Notes: generated from the sequence alone by a model not told the origin. A DNA stretch of 39,317 nt from Caedibacter sp. 37-49 (GCA_001898725.1 MKUV01000074.1:1-39317); one strand, 5' to 3'. Shown: positions 29,364-38,735, counted from the stretch's first letter. Program-made: numbers and translations.

Positions 29364-29477
29364 ATGAAAATTATTTCTTTTATTAAAAAAGCTATTAAAG
29401 CCTATGCTTTCATTAAATTAATACAACATTATAAAAAATATGTTCCTTATATTGCTGCAATAATAAAGCGTTTTTGA
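29364..29477 (+). CDS. Candidate small cationic peptide (37 aa)
   Basis: An ATG-initiated frame of 37 codons begins MKIISFIKKAIKAYAF and ends YIAAIIKRF. It has nine Lys/Arg, no acidic residue, and regularly spaced Ile, Phe, Tyr and Ala, so it could form a cationic amphipathic or membrane helix. AGAAG (29351-29355) lies 8 nt before the start, a plausible but imperfect Shine-Dalgarno. Such properties resemble antimicrobial-type peptides or type I toxin peptides, but no antitoxin RNA is evident. AT-rich DNA can give lysine/isoleucine-rich frames by chance, so this is only a candidate. Confidence 0.35.
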   Translation: MKIISFIKKAIKAYAFIKLIQHYKKYVPYIAAIIKRF

Positions 29478-29514
29478 GAGCCGTCTTTTTAAAGAAAATA
29501 AAGTGTATTAAACA

Positions 29515-30858
29515 TTATCTCTCTCTCGAGTCATAAGGGTTTTTGCCTTTTCTTAAAAATAGCCTTAAAGGTATTCCAGGTAGGTTAAAGTAATCACGCA
29601 AAGAGGTTTCTAAATATCGCAGATAGGAAGTAGGAAATTCCACTGGCTTGCTTGCAAATAAAACAAAAGTTGGTGGGCGACTTTTAATTTGAGTCGCATA
29701 TTTAATACGAACTGGTGTTTGGCCAGCTAAAGGTGGCGCATGACGAGCTAAAGCTTGTTCTAACCAACGATTAAGTTGTGAAGTAGGAATACGCGTATTC
29801 CATAATTGATAAGCTTCTAAAACATGCGTCATCAGTTCATCTAAATTTTTCTTTTTTAACGCGGATACAGGTTGCAAACGAAGCCCTTTTGCTTGAGAAA
29901 GGGAAGAATTTAGGGATCGTCTAATTTCAGGTAATTGTTGTTGATCTGCTTTATCCCATTTATTCATCGCAATAACAAGAACGCGACCTTCCATTAATAC
30001 ATGGGATGCTATAGTAAGATCTTGTTTGTTAAGAGGATCTTGAGCATCCATAACGATAATGACAGCTTGCGCATATTTTATTGTTTCTAAACTGTCTTGC
30101 ACTGAAAGATGTTCAAGACGATCATCAATTCGCGATTTGCGTCTCATTCCTGCCGTATCTATAAGCTGAATAGGATGTCCCTTATAAGTCCAATCAATAG
30201 CAATTGAATCTCTTGTTATTCCCGGCTGATCTCCAGTTAGAAGGCGATTTTCATCCAGAAGCGCATTAATAAGAGTTGATTTTCCAACATTTGGTCTTCC
30301 AACAATCGCAAGCTTTAAATGCTCGCTTGAAATATTTGAGTCTTCAGAAGAGCTAAAATCTTTTGTGTAGGGTAGTAAAGCTTGATAAAGCTCATCAAGT
30401 CCTTCACCATGGGTTGCAGAGATTGGAATTGGCTCTCCTAACCCTAAAGAAAAAGCTTCTAGGTAACCTTCTTGTTTTTGTCGGCCTTCAGATTTATTAG
30501 CAATGAGTATAACTGGCTTTTTTAGACGCCTTAATAATTCAATTAACTTATGATCGGATGCTAAAATAGGTTCACGGCTATCTATTACCATGAGTATAAC
30601 ATCAATATTTGTTAGGACATTCAAAGTTTGAGTTAATATTTGATCTTTTATGAGGTCTGACTCAAATCCTTCTAAGCCTGCCGTGTCATAAATTGTAAGA
30701 TCAATATCCCAAAGCTGTCCTTTTGTTTTTTGCCAATCACGTGTTACGCCAGGAACATCTTCTACAAGGGCTAATTTTCGCCCTGCAAGTCGATTATAAA
30801 GTGTTGATTTTCCAACATTTGGTCTTCCAACAATGGCAAGTTCAAGATGCTTATTCAT
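29515..30858 (-). CDS. der: Ribosome biogenesis GTPase Der (EngA)
   Basis: Essential GTPase with two tandem G domains, needed for 50S assembly. G1 motifs GRPNVGKST occur at 11-19 and again at 187-195. The switch and G3 motifs are DTAGLEG and DTAGMRR; the G4 motifs are NKSEG (first, variant) and NKWDKAD (second). A KH-like C-terminal domain follows (about 350-447). Length (447) is normal. The ATG lies 8 nt after the bamB stop, forming the yfgM-like/bamB/der operon known from many proteobacteria. Confidence 0.96.
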   Translation of the reverse strand: MNKHLELAIVGRPNVGKSTLYNRLAGRKLALVEDVPGVTRDWQKTKGQLWDIDLTIYDTAGLEGFESDLIKDQILTQTLNVLTNIDVILMVIDSREPILASDHKLIELLRRLKKPVILIANKSEGRQKQEGYLEAFSLGLGEPIPISATHGEGLDELYQALLPYTKDFSSSEDSNISSEHLKLAIVGRPNVGKSTLINALLDENRLLTGDQPGITRDSIAIDWTYKGHPIQLIDTAGMRRKSRIDDRLEHLSVQDSLETIKYAQAVIIVMDAQDPLNKQDLTIASHVLMEGRVLVIAMNKWDKADQQQLPEIRRSLNSSLSQAKGLRLQPVSALKKKNLDELMTHVLEAYQLWNTRIPTSQLNRWLEQALARHAPPLAGQTPVRIKYATQIKSRPPTFVLFASKPVEFPTSYLRYLETSLRDYFNLPGIPLRLFLRKGKNPYDSRER

Positions 30859-30866
30859 AATTAATT

Positions 30867-32186
30867 TTACTGATAAGCAACTAAAGTTCCATTATCAAGA
30901 AGAATTAATAAAGTCTTATTAATAACAATCGGTGATAAGGTTGATCGGCCGGGAAGCTCAAATCGTCTGAGCTCATTACCATCTTTAACAGATAATAATA
31001 ATCCTTGCTTATTTGACCCAGTAATTAATAGAGAATCATTAACAATAAGTGGTCCAGCCCATAAAATTTTACCTTGTTGCTTTTCATGATCCATAAATTG
31101 TTCAAGCTGCTTAGCCCAGAGGATTTTTCCTGTCTCTTTCAGGAGGCAAACTAAATGATTATCATTCGTCAGCATAAATAAATAAGCTCCTGAGATAGCG
31201 GGAGTTCGAATTCCACCAATATCACGATTCCAAATAGGCTGACCACTGCGCATATCTAAAGCGCTAATTCGACCACTATGACTTACAAGAAAAACCATAT
31301 TTTTATCAATAATTGGACGTGCCTTAATATGGGACAGTGCTGAAACTGAATCAAGCTGTTTGCTACCTTGAAGTGTTTCTGACCATAAAGGATAACCATT
31401 TTCTACGCGTAAGGCAAAAACTTCCCCCGAAGAGTAGGGGGCAACAATGACACCTGTTTGGATTGCAGGACTTGCTCCACCTAAAAGCCCAGCAGCTTCT
31501 ACAATGCCTGTATGTGTCCATAAAAGCTGACCATCATTTTCATTAAAAACCTCCAGTTGGTTATTAATGGTGACAATAAAAATTCTTCCGTCAGATACTG
31601 TTGGTGCAGCCCTAACAGGTGCAGACGTAGGAGAACGCCATAAAATATTTCCTGTTTTTGCATCCAAAGAGAGAACTTCTGCATGTGCAGTAGCCGCATA
31701 GATCTTTCCTTGATCATACGCTAAACCGCCTCCAAAGGGTTGAGATGCATTATCTGAAGGAATTGAATGAGTTTCCCATACTTTTTCGCCATTGGTAAGA
31801 TTAATTGAACTTATCAAACCTATTGAATCGATCGTATAGACATTGTTTTCCACGGCAATAGGACCATTTAATAAGCGATGTTCAGATGAAGAACCTTGGC
31901 CAATATCTTTTTCCCAAATTAACTTAAAATCAGGATTTAAAAGAAGAGGCCGCATAACGTGATGTGCGTTTCCTCCAGCCATCGCCCATGTTTGATTAAC
32001 TTCAGAGGTTTCTAATTTAATAATATGATTTTTTAAAGAATCATCGAGACTATATTCTTCAGATGATAACAGAACAGCTTCACGATGTCCCTCTAAAGGA
32101 ATTTTTTCTTTTTTCCCCATAAAGGTTTCACATCCACTTAAAGCTAGTGCGGCAAAAATTATTATAAAGTTATAAAGTTGTTTCAT
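30867..32186 (-). CDS. bamB: Outer membrane assembly lipoprotein BamB
   Basis: Beta-propeller lipoprotein of the BAM complex. The signal ends in ALALSGC (lipidated C19). Repeats of the PQQ type recur through the mature protein (GEKVWETHS, GNILWRSPT, GQLLWTHTG, GQPIWNRDIGG, GKILWAKQL), giving an eight-bladed propeller in the family. Length (439) fits. It sits between the yfgM-like gene and der, as expected for bamB. Confidence 0.93.
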   Translation of the reverse strand: MKQLYNFIIIFAALALSGCETFMGKKEKIPLEGHREAVLLSSEEYSLDDSLKNHIIKLETSEVNQTWAMAGGNAHHVMRPLLLNPDFKLIWEKDIGQGSSSEHRLLNGPIAVENNVYTIDSIGLISSINLTNGEKVWETHSIPSDNASQPFGGGLAYDQGKIYAATAHAEVLSLDAKTGNILWRSPTSAPVRAAPTVSDGRIFIVTINNQLEVFNENDGQLLWTHTGIVEAAGLLGGASPAIQTGVIVAPYSSGEVFALRVENGYPLWSETLQGSKQLDSVSALSHIKARPIIDKNMVFLVSHSGRISALDMRSGQPIWNRDIGGIRTPAISGAYLFMLTNDNHLVCLLKETGKILWAKQLEQFMDHEKQQGKILWAGPLIVNDSLLITGSNKQGLLLSVKDGNELRRFELPGRSTLSPIVINKTLLILLDNGTLVAYQ

Positions 32187-32204
32187 TTGCTATCTCGTAA
32201 ATTT

Positions 32205-32855
32205 TTAATTTAAAGCACCAGTTTGTTCTAAATAAACCATTGCTCTGCTTCTAATGCTTGCTAACGCATGTTTATCTTCATGAAGATTTTTTAAAAGGGC
32301 TATTGCTTTCTTAAGGTTGTTTTGACGAATTGCAATAAGACCCATAAGTTCTAAAGCTGAATCTCTCCATGCACTTTCCCCCTTAGTAATAGGTTCAAGA
32401 TGCTTTACAAGTATCTCAGGATCTTGTGTTTCTAATCCTTCATATCCTAATAAAATAACTGAAAGCTCTCTAAATTTAGCCTCAATTTTTTTATTTTCAG
32501 CAATTTCCAAATAGATTTTAAATCTTTCTTCTTGGGTGGTATTATGTAAATGTGACTTTTTAAAAGATGCCAACACCTTATAACCATCATGGTCATTTTG
32601 AAAAGAATTTAAAATTTCTTTTGCCTTATCAGATTCGCCTTTGTCATTTGTACGTAACGCTTCTTCATAAACAGCAGCATACTTTTGATTTTTTTGATGG
32701 TTAAGATGCCCCCAAACAACATATGCAATTGTTGCTAGAATGATTGCAAGAAGACCCCAAATAATAAAATTAGAATATTTTTTCCAAAAATTAATTAATT
32801 GATCGAGTCGAACATCTTCTTTAATTTCTTCAATTAACTCATTCATTTCTGACAT
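32205..32855 (-). CDS. YfgM-like membrane-anchored TPR protein
   Basis: Inner-membrane protein with a periplasmic tetratricopeptide-like domain. YfgM of E. coli associates with the Sec translocon and periplasmic chaperones. The 216-residue protein has a cytoplasmic N-terminus (VRLDQLINFWKKY), one membrane span (about 28-48, FIIWGLLAIILATIAYVVW) and helical repeats afterwards. AAGGG lies about 7 nt upstream of the ATG. It is the first gene of the operon with bamB and der (18-nt gap to bamB), which supports the assignment. Confidence 0.85.
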   Translation of the reverse strand: MSEMNELIEEIKEDVRLDQLINFWKKYSNFIIWGLLAIILATIAYVVWGHLNHQKNQKYAAVYEEALRTNDKGESDKAKEILNSFQNDHDGYKVLASFKKSHLHNTTQEERFKIYLEIAENKKIEAKFRELSVILLGYEGLETQDPEILVKHLEPITKGESAWRDSALELMGLIAIRQNNLKKAIALLKNLHEDKHALASIRSRAMVYLEQTGALN

Positions 32856-33433
32856 TTATAAACCCTTATTTTTTTGTGAGCATACTTTAATCTATAATTT
32901 TGCGAGAATCAAACATTTAAGCCCAATAAAAATAATTATTTTCTTACTTTCGCTTTTGTTATTCTCACTCTTCCTTTTGTCTCTCTTCCCTTATGTTTCG
33001 CGACAAAGGGAATTTTGTACCTAACTTTAATCCTGTACACACAGTTGTCCATTATCCTTTACCTCATTTTCTTGCCTTTTTATCAGGCAAAGCAAAGGCA
33101 TTCACTCGAAAAGAGTGTTTAAGTAGTTGTTTTCTAATAATTTAGGTTTTTTAAGTCCCTATTTTATTCTTTTTTTCTAGATGAATTCAGAAATTAAATG
33201 AAAGGTTTACAAAGAGTGACTAGTTCTTCATAAGATGTAAATACTATCTCTGAACATCTACAACTAGACTACCATATGACGTTTCATAAATCAAGAAAAT
33301 TCGAAGCTTTTATCAAAAAAGTCTTGAAAATTTAATCATGTTTAACGATATATGAATAATTATTTGAATTGTAGACTTTCTGAAAAAATGATATAAAATA
33401 AATTAATATTAAAATATTGAGGAGAGCTATTCT
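32856..33433. other. Intergenic gap with small inverted repeats
   Basis: This 578-bp gap separates the divergent yfgM-like operon and SIMPL gene. TTCCCTT (32986-32992) and AAGGGAA (33006-33012) form a 7-bp stem, and CACTC-GAAAA-GAGTG (33103-33117) forms a small hairpin. The pyrimidine-rich stretch before 33000 faintly resembles the repeats at the window start. No ORF or RNA gene is convincing. The SIMPL promoter lies at its right end. Confidence 0.45.
33369..33397 (+). promoter_or_regulatory. Probable promoter of the SIMPL gene
   Basis: TTGTAG (33369-33374) and TATAAA (33392-33397) have an exact 17-bp spacing. Transcription would start about 30 nt before the GTG start. Confidence 0.5.
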
Positions 33434-34171
33434 GTGGAAATAAAGACAAATTCTACTGTTCCAGCATTAATTTTGGGATTATCGATTGCTGTCGGTCCTT
33501 CACTTGCTGGCTTCTTTATTTACAAGGGAATACAAAGTTTTAAACTTGCCGAACGGTACGTCACAGTTAAAGGGTTAGTTGAACGTACTGTTAAATCTGA
33601 TAAAGCTGATTGGGAGATTGCTGTAAGGCTCAGCGGAGATAATTTAAACGATCTCGACAAGCAAATTAGCGAACAAAAATCTAAAGTACAAGGATTTCTT
33701 GAGACTGTTGGTTTTGAAGCCTCAGAAATTAGAAGTTCTTCTCCTCAAGTAAACGATACACATGCGCGTGATTGGGGCGGTCAACTTCCACCGCATCGCT
33801 TTATTGTTGATCTTTCTTTGAAAGTTACTACTGGAAAAGTAGATCTTATCGAAGAAACAAGTCGACATCTAGGTGAATTAATCAAAGAAGGTGTCGCTGT
33901 TTCACGATCTGATATACGTTATCAATATACAAAGTTTCGTGAGCTAAGGCCTGAGATGCTTGCTGAAGCAACTAAAAATGCACGTGAATTAGCACAACAA
34001 TTTGCTGCAGATTCGGGAAGTCGTATTGGTGCTATTCGACGCTCAAACCAAGGTATCTTTCGTATCATGAGTGCAGACGCATCACCTACTGAAGATTTTG
34101 ATTCCGGACATAATTCATTAATCAAAAAAATCCGTGTTGTTTCTACAATTGATTTCTTTTTAATAGATTAA
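33434..34171 (+). CDS. SIMPL-domain (DUF541) protein
   Basis: Member of the SIMPL family of exported or membrane-anchored proteins, with poorly defined stress-related or envelope roles. One N-terminal hydrophobic segment (about 10-29) anchors it. The SIMPL domain starts at YVTVKGLVERTVKSDKADW and continues through VDLSLKVTT to the end. Length (245) fits. The start is GTG, with GGAG at 33421-33424, 9 nt upstream. It appears to be a single-gene unit. Confidence 0.85.
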   Translation: MEIKTNSTVPALILGLSIAVGPSLAGFFIYKGIQSFKLAERYVTVKGLVERTVKSDKADWEIAVRLSGDNLNDLDKQISEQKSKVQGFLETVGFEASEIRSSSPQVNDTHARDWGGQLPPHRFIVDLSLKVTTGKVDLIEETSRHLGELIKEGVAVSRSDIRYQYTKFRELRPEMLAEATKNARELAQQFAADSGSRIGAIRRSNQGIFRIMSADASPTEDFDSGHNSLIKKIRVVSTIDFFLID

Positions 34172-34267
34172 TTAAAAAATTGATTAATCGATAAAAATAG
34201 TTGGATATTAACGAATTCTTTATCTATGAATGATTAACTAACATTAACAGAATAATAGGTTAGTGTT

Positions 34268-35215
34268 ATGTATTATTTTTTAATCTTACTTATCTTTATT
34301 TCACCTTCGCAAGTGCAAGCTTTATCACTTGTCTCAAATCCGAAAAAAGAGATGGCCGCTTGGTATGATTTATTAATTGCGCGCGAAGCTGTTAATCGCA
34401 CGCGTGAGGCAGCGATCAAAGCTGCTAATGACCCCACGTTAAAAGAATTGAGAAAGGAAGAACATAAGGTAGGCCAAGAGCTTGAGCAGAAAATATATGA
34501 AGCTTATAAATTTTTTAAAGAAGGTTTAATAGGTCTTAATCTTCAAATTGATACTTTGCGCAGACGTTTAAAAAATCAGTTAGAAGATAAAGCATTAGCA
34601 GAAGCTCAAAAGAAAAGTGCAGAGCGCCTTAATGGTTTATTAGATAAAGTTGATAAGTGGACTTTTAAGTATTCGCAAAATCTTACAAATACTATGCGAG
34701 AATACACGCAAGCAAATGTTCAAGGAAAAGTAGGACAATTTGAAAACATCAAAACGGCTGTCCAAGAGTTAGAGCGCGAAATTAATGAAAAAGCAGAGGA
34801 TGCTGAAAGGCTTGTAATTTCGCTTAAAGGCAAAGAAGAGTATCAAATGATACTAGAAAGATGGAGAGAAATAAGTGAGAGGCTTATTAAACTAAAAAAA
34901 GATAGTACATTGAAAATACAGACGAACTTATCTTCATTTAATGATCAAGCAACCAAACAACTTGATATTTTAAAAAAGGCTATAGGCCCATCAAAATGTA
35001 AAAACATATCTACCATTGCCGATATTTCAGATCAGAAGTTGATTAGTTGTGCTGTCACTAAAATATCATCTGAGAGCAAAATGTTGGATCTTCCTGGATG
35101 TAAGCAACTAGAAATTCAAAATGGTTCAAAAAAACGCACGGTAAGTAAGGATAAATCTCTAAAAGAATACAGAGACTGTATAGGTTTATATATAAATAAG
35201 AAATGGCCTTATTAA
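34268..35215 (+). CDS. Exported coiled-coil protein with four-cysteine tail (paralogue 1)
   Basis: I do not recognise this 315-residue family. A short signal peptide ends near SPSQVQA, followed by LSLVSNPKK. Residues about 30-240 are almost all charged helix (for example EAQKKSAERLNGLLDK and EREINEKAEDAERLV), likely a long coiled coil. The C-terminus carries cysteines C244, C261, C278 and C304 in a short region with LPGCKQLEI. The next two genes share this architecture, including the C1-C2 spacing of 16 residues. Export and disulfide bonding in an oxidising compartment are inferred. The following gene starts only 16 nt downstream on the same strand, so the two are probably co-transcribed. Confidence 0.75.
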   Translation: MYYFLILLIFISPSQVQALSLVSNPKKEMAAWYDLLIAREAVNRTREAAIKAANDPTLKELRKEEHKVGQELEQKIYEAYKFFKEGLIGLNLQIDTLRRRLKNQLEDKALAEAQKKSAERLNGLLDKVDKWTFKYSQNLTNTMREYTQANVQGKVGQFENIKTAVQELEREINEKAEDAERLVISLKGKEEYQMILERWREISERLIKLKKDSTLKIQTNLSSFNDQATKQLDILKKAIGPSKCKNISTIADISDQKLISCAVTKISSESKMLDLPGCKQLEIQNGSKKRTVSKDKSLKEYRDCIGLYINKKWPY

Positions 35216-35231
35216 AATTAAGGAAATAAAA

Positions 35232-36377
35232 ATGTTATATTTCAATATATTTACAATTGTTGCTTTGGCTTTATTTAATTATACCTCTGCTAATGCATTG
35301 AATTTATTTTCTTCTTCTAAAGATCGACTTAAGGCTTTAGTCGCTGCGCATGAGCAAAGTCAAGGAATCGATAGTTTAAATTTAAAAATTCGTGCAAGCC
35401 AAAATGAAAAACTACAACCGGCAGCTAGTGATTATAATAAAATTAAAAAAGATTATGACCAACAAGTGTTTTTGCTTAAGCAAAAACAACAAGAACTTAG
35501 GAAATATATTGAATTAGAAATAAATAGATTAAAGAGTGAAATTGAAAAAAAGAACAATCTTATTCTTGAAGCAGAAAAAGCTATAAAAGCGAATCGCGAA
35601 AAAGTAGCTGGAAAAGATGTCATTTTAAATTTGCTTGCTGGAAAAACGAATGTAGGGTCTGAAGCAAAAAATTTAGTAAGTATGGGAGCAAAATATCTTT
35701 GGGAAAGACTTGGAACTACAATTAATTCATATTTAGCAGGGATTGGATTACCTAAACCTTTTAATGAGTATAAAACTGCGGAAGAAATGATTGCCGATTG
35801 GCATGCTTCTTTGGCTAAAGAAAAAGAAGAGCTTCAAAAAGCGATATTATTTAACTCACAGCTCGAAAAAAACCCTAAACTTGCAGAATATTTAACTGAA
35901 CAACTAAATAAAGGTATAAAAGGCTGGTTTACTGGCAGTCAAAAACAAGAAAATGAACGTCAAGTTAAACAAAAAATTCAAGAAATTGTTGAACTTAGGA
36001 AAAATGTTTCTGAACATCATGTGCAGTTAAGCAACGCAATAGGTCAAATAGGTATTAGTGCAACAGACATTATTCGTACTTATTCGGATCAAGCAAAAGT
36101 TTTAACGGATAAAACTTTATCATCGATTAAAAAGGCTGACTGTAAAAAATTAAAGGGTTTAAACGATTTACGTAATGACACTCTAAAGTCATGCATGCTT
36201 GATGAATTGCAAAAAGTAGGATTTAAAAAAGTTTCTAATTTAGGTCAATGTTACCAATTAAGAATAACTACTCAAATAGGTAAAGATGCGAAAAGCACAA
36301 CAATCACTGAGAAATTTGATTTAAATCAACCTTATGAGAAAGTTTTAGCATGTGCTAAAGCTTATACAACTCAATAA
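35232..36377 (+). CDS. Exported coiled-coil protein with four-cysteine tail (paralogue 2)
   Basis: Unrecognised 381-residue protein with the same plan as its neighbours. The signal peptide ends near NYTSANA, then LNLFSSSKDR. Helical, charged stretches (about 60-125 and 200-290) flank a less charged middle part with WERLGTTINSYLAGIGLPKP. The tail has C304, C321, C340 and C374, with C1-C2 spacing of 16 residues and QCYQLRI matching GCKQLEI of paralogue 1. AAGGAA precedes the ATG. It lies 16 nt after paralogue 1 and converges on paralogue 3. A secreted or surface role in host contact is only a guess. Confidence 0.75.
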   Translation: MLYFNIFTIVALALFNYTSANALNLFSSSKDRLKALVAAHEQSQGIDSLNLKIRASQNEKLQPAASDYNKIKKDYDQQVFLLKQKQQELRKYIELEINRLKSEIEKKNNLILEAEKAIKANREKVAGKDVILNLLAGKTNVGSEAKNLVSMGAKYLWERLGTTINSYLAGIGLPKPFNEYKTAEEMIADWHASLAKEKEELQKAILFNSQLEKNPKLAEYLTEQLNKGIKGWFTGSQKQENERQVKQKIQEIVELRKNVSEHHVQLSNAIGQIGISATDIIRTYSDQAKVLTDKTLSSIKKADCKKLKGLNDLRNDTLKSCMLDELQKVGFKKVSNLGQCYQLRITTQIGKDAKSTTITEKFDLNQPYEKVLACAKAYTTQ

Positions 36378-36409
36378 GAAATTCTTCCTAAAACTTAAAG
36401 ATAAATGGT

Positions 36410-37429
36410 TTATTTTTGAGTCAGATTAAGATAGCTAAGACCAAATTCTTTTGCACATGCTTCAATACTTGGATCATCGCTCTGCACTGATAATTGACAA
36501 GATTTTAACTTAATTTTCTTTGCAGCATCATTAATACGTTTTAAAGACTGTTCACGACATTGATTTATGCCCCGCTGACCGTCACCAATTCTAGTAAGAG
36601 CTGAACAGCCTAAAGACTTTGCTTTTTCTTCAAAGCTTGATGTTAATGTTTGTGCTTTTTGAGAAGGAGAATTTAAGAGAGGTTTCATAGCGTTGTTATA
36701 AGTATCACCAATGTTAGTTAATTGACGTTTGGCTTCTGCTAAACGCGCCATAGCGATGTCATGATCTCTTTTAAATCTTGGGTCATTTTCAACATTTTGC
36801 AGTACTGAATCAAGTCGAATTATCCCATTATTGAATGCATCAAGTTGCTTTCGAGATTGAGTAATTTTATTGTTGAGCTTTGTAAACCATTCAAACATCT
36901 GTTTAGCATTACTCCCTTGAGGTAAAGTCGGGTTAACTGCAAAATTCCAGGTGGCCAAAAGCAATATTTTTCCTTCAGGTGTTAAACTTTCAAGAATATT
37001 TTGTAAATTTTCTAATATGACTTCGAGTTGTTTGAGCTCTGACGTTAATTGAGAAATTTGTTCAGTTTTTAAAGTATTCTTAGTTTTTAAATTTTTAAGA
37101 GATAATTGTCTTTTTTGTATCCACTCATCTTTAAACTTTGTAAGATTTTCCTGAGCTAAATTATATTCTTTTATGAGAGTATCTTGAATTTTTATTTTAG
37201 TTTCTGCATTAAGACCAATACTTTTTGCTTGTAGATAGACCGCTTCCATTTGACGTGATAGTCTAAAAAGTTCTCGTAATGTGGATAAATTTTTAATATC
37301 AGTTTTTATTTGTTGTTTTAATTGGTCAGCATTTGTAGATGATTTGTTAAATAATGAAAATGCATTTCCTTGCGAGAGAGGAATAGTTAGAGAACTTGTT
37401 AACAGAAAAGCCAATGAATAAAATTTCAT
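36410..37429 (-). CDS. Exported coiled-coil protein with four-cysteine tail (paralogue 3)
   Basis: Unrecognised protein, 339 residues from the preferred ATG at 37429 (GGA 7 nt upstream, then signal peptide FYSLAFLLTSSLTIPLSQG). An ATG at 37441 would add four residues. After the signal comes AFSLFNKSS, like the mature starts LSLVSNPKK and LNLFSSSKD of the other two. The body is helical (about 30-260, for example SQLTSELKQLEVILENLQNI). Cysteines C275, C291, C311 and C325 form the tail, with C1-C2 spacing of 15 and SCQLSVQ after C3. It is convergent with paralogue 2, leaving a 32-bp gap. Confidence 0.75.
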   Translation of the reverse strand: MKFYSLAFLLTSSLTIPLSQGNAFSLFNKSSTNADQLKQQIKTDIKNLSTLRELFRLSRQMEAVYLQAKSIGLNAETKIKIQDTLIKEYNLAQENLTKFKDEWIQKRQLSLKNLKTKNTLKTEQISQLTSELKQLEVILENLQNILESLTPEGKILLLATWNFAVNPTLPQGSNAKQMFEWFTKLNNKITQSRKQLDAFNNGIIRLDSVLQNVENDPRFKRDHDIAMARLAEAKRQLTNIGDTYNNAMKPLLNSPSQKAQTLTSSFEEKAKSLGCSALTRIGDGQRGINQCREQSLKRINDAAKKIKLKSCQLSVQSDDPSIEACAKEFGLSYLNLTQK

Positions 37430-37514
37430 TAATAATTCCATTCCACATAAAACATGTCTTTTAAAGGACCCAAGATCAATTTATCAGAACATTATTTATT
37501 TTTCGTAAAGCAAC

Positions 37515-38135
37515 TTAATAAGAAGAAATAATTATTGGATCATTATTAAGTGTCCAAAGTGGATATTTTTTCATAACATTTTGAAATAATTCACTTTCAG
37601 TAAGAGAACTCAACCACATTTTAACATGAGGGTAGGGAAGTTCCTTAAACCACTCAGAGTCAACCATCGAAAATTGTCTAATGAATGGAAATATTGCTAA
37701 ATCTAAAAATGATATATTATTTCCATTTAAGAATGGAGAAAGCCGATTCTCAATTTTTCTTAAAAATTCTATACATTCCTTTTGATAGTCAAGATCATCT
37801 TTTACAGGGTAACGTCCCGGATATTTATAACGATCTAAGGCATATTTAAAGCGCGTATCGTTTTCTTCAATTAATAAAGTATCTTTTGAGTCTAGGTTGG
37901 GTATTTTGAAAGCCCATTTCATGATATCTAAGCTTTCTTCAAGCAAAATATCATTGCTGACTATCAAGATAGGCACTGTACCTTTAGGAGACATAGTGAG
38001 CATTTCAATAGGTTTATTTTTTAAATCTATTTCACGATGTCCATGAGAAATTTTTGATAAATATAACGCAAGTCTTGCTCTTATAGCATAGGGGCAACGT
38101 CGAAATGAATAGAGAATGGGCATTTGAATTAACAT
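37515..38135 (-). CDS. Glutathione S-transferase-like protein (glutaredoxin-2-type)
   Basis: Thioredoxin-fold N-terminal domain followed by a helical domain, as in glutathione S-transferases and Grx2. The N-terminus has SFRRCPYAIRARLAL with a likely active-site Cys (C14). KGTVPIL gives the cis-proline and LEESLDIM the glutathione-binding Glu-Ser. The C-terminal domain includes FLDLAIFPFIRQF. Length is 206. GGGAG lies 12 nt before the ATG, a long spacing, and a second in-frame ATG at 38123 is possible. The substrate is unknown. A role in redox defence is suggested by family only. Confidence 0.8.
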   Translation of the reverse strand: MLIQMPILYSFRRCPYAIRARLALYLSKISHGHREIDLKNKPIEMLTMSPKGTVPILIVSNDILLEESLDIMKWAFKIPNLDSKDTLLIEENDTRFKYALDRYKYPGRYPVKDDLDYQKECIEFLRKIENRLSPFLNGNNISFLDLAIFPFIRQFSMVDSEWFKELPYPHVKMWLSSLTESELFQNVMKKYPLWTLNNDPIIISSY

Positions 38136-38735
38136 AAGTTACATATACTCCCTTAACAGTTATAACTAATTATTAATTTATTAAACCTTAAAGAGAAATT
38201 TTCAAAAAGATTAACTACGAGAGGAAATAGAAAGAATAGTAGCCTTCTAGGGGCATAAGAGCTTCCTCAAGCTGAGTACGACACATACAGGGCACCTAGG
38301 CGGACGTTTTGGGTGCAGGATTAAATCATAGCACGTGAAGTGCTCTAAATTATAGTATTAAACTTGGATATATACTTGTTGATAATGTTGAAATCTTTGT
38401 ACAACCTTCTTTTTCTCGCGAGAAAGGAATTAAAAAAGTAATTTATGCGCTTACTTTAAATCCAGCAATTGATCGCGCATGTGACTTTAATGATCGCACA
38501 AATTATGCATTGGTTAGATGATCATAAAATATTACTCAAATGCTGAAATTTAACTGAAACACAAGTGCCTGCAAAAGCAAGAATTAATCTGTTTAGTGCA
38601 TTATTTGTATAAAATATTTAGCATGTCCACCAATAATAATTTTCCATAATATATATTATGCGATCTAAAATGGTAATAGTTCTGAGATAACGTCCCTTTG
38701 TTGAGACATTTATGTCTTTACAAAGGCGGACCCAA
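38136..38735. other. Gap with gene debris
   Basis: About 600 bp without an intact gene. It includes a possible decayed beta-rich frame (38297-38521), a group of small hairpins (38260-38344) and AT-rich sequence leading to the insertion sequence. I see no tRNA. Confidence 0.5.
38297..38521 (+). pseudogene. Possible remnant of an outer-membrane beta-barrel gene
   Basis: One frame reads ADVLGAGLNHST, a TGA stop at 38336-38338, then SALNYSIKLGYILVDNVEIF and further to a TGA at 38519-38521. Alternating hydrophobic and polar residues resemble beta strands of an outer-membrane barrel. There is no start codon with a Shine-Dalgarno. A part reading VIYALTLNPAIDR also resembles the N-terminus of 1-phosphofructokinases. 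The identity is therefore open and this may not be a former gene at all. Confidence 0.3.

Noticed and set aside
32941-33060. Copy of the window-start repeats
   Set aside because: Only pyrimidine-rich composition and a 7-bp stem are shared; no module aligns over a useful length.
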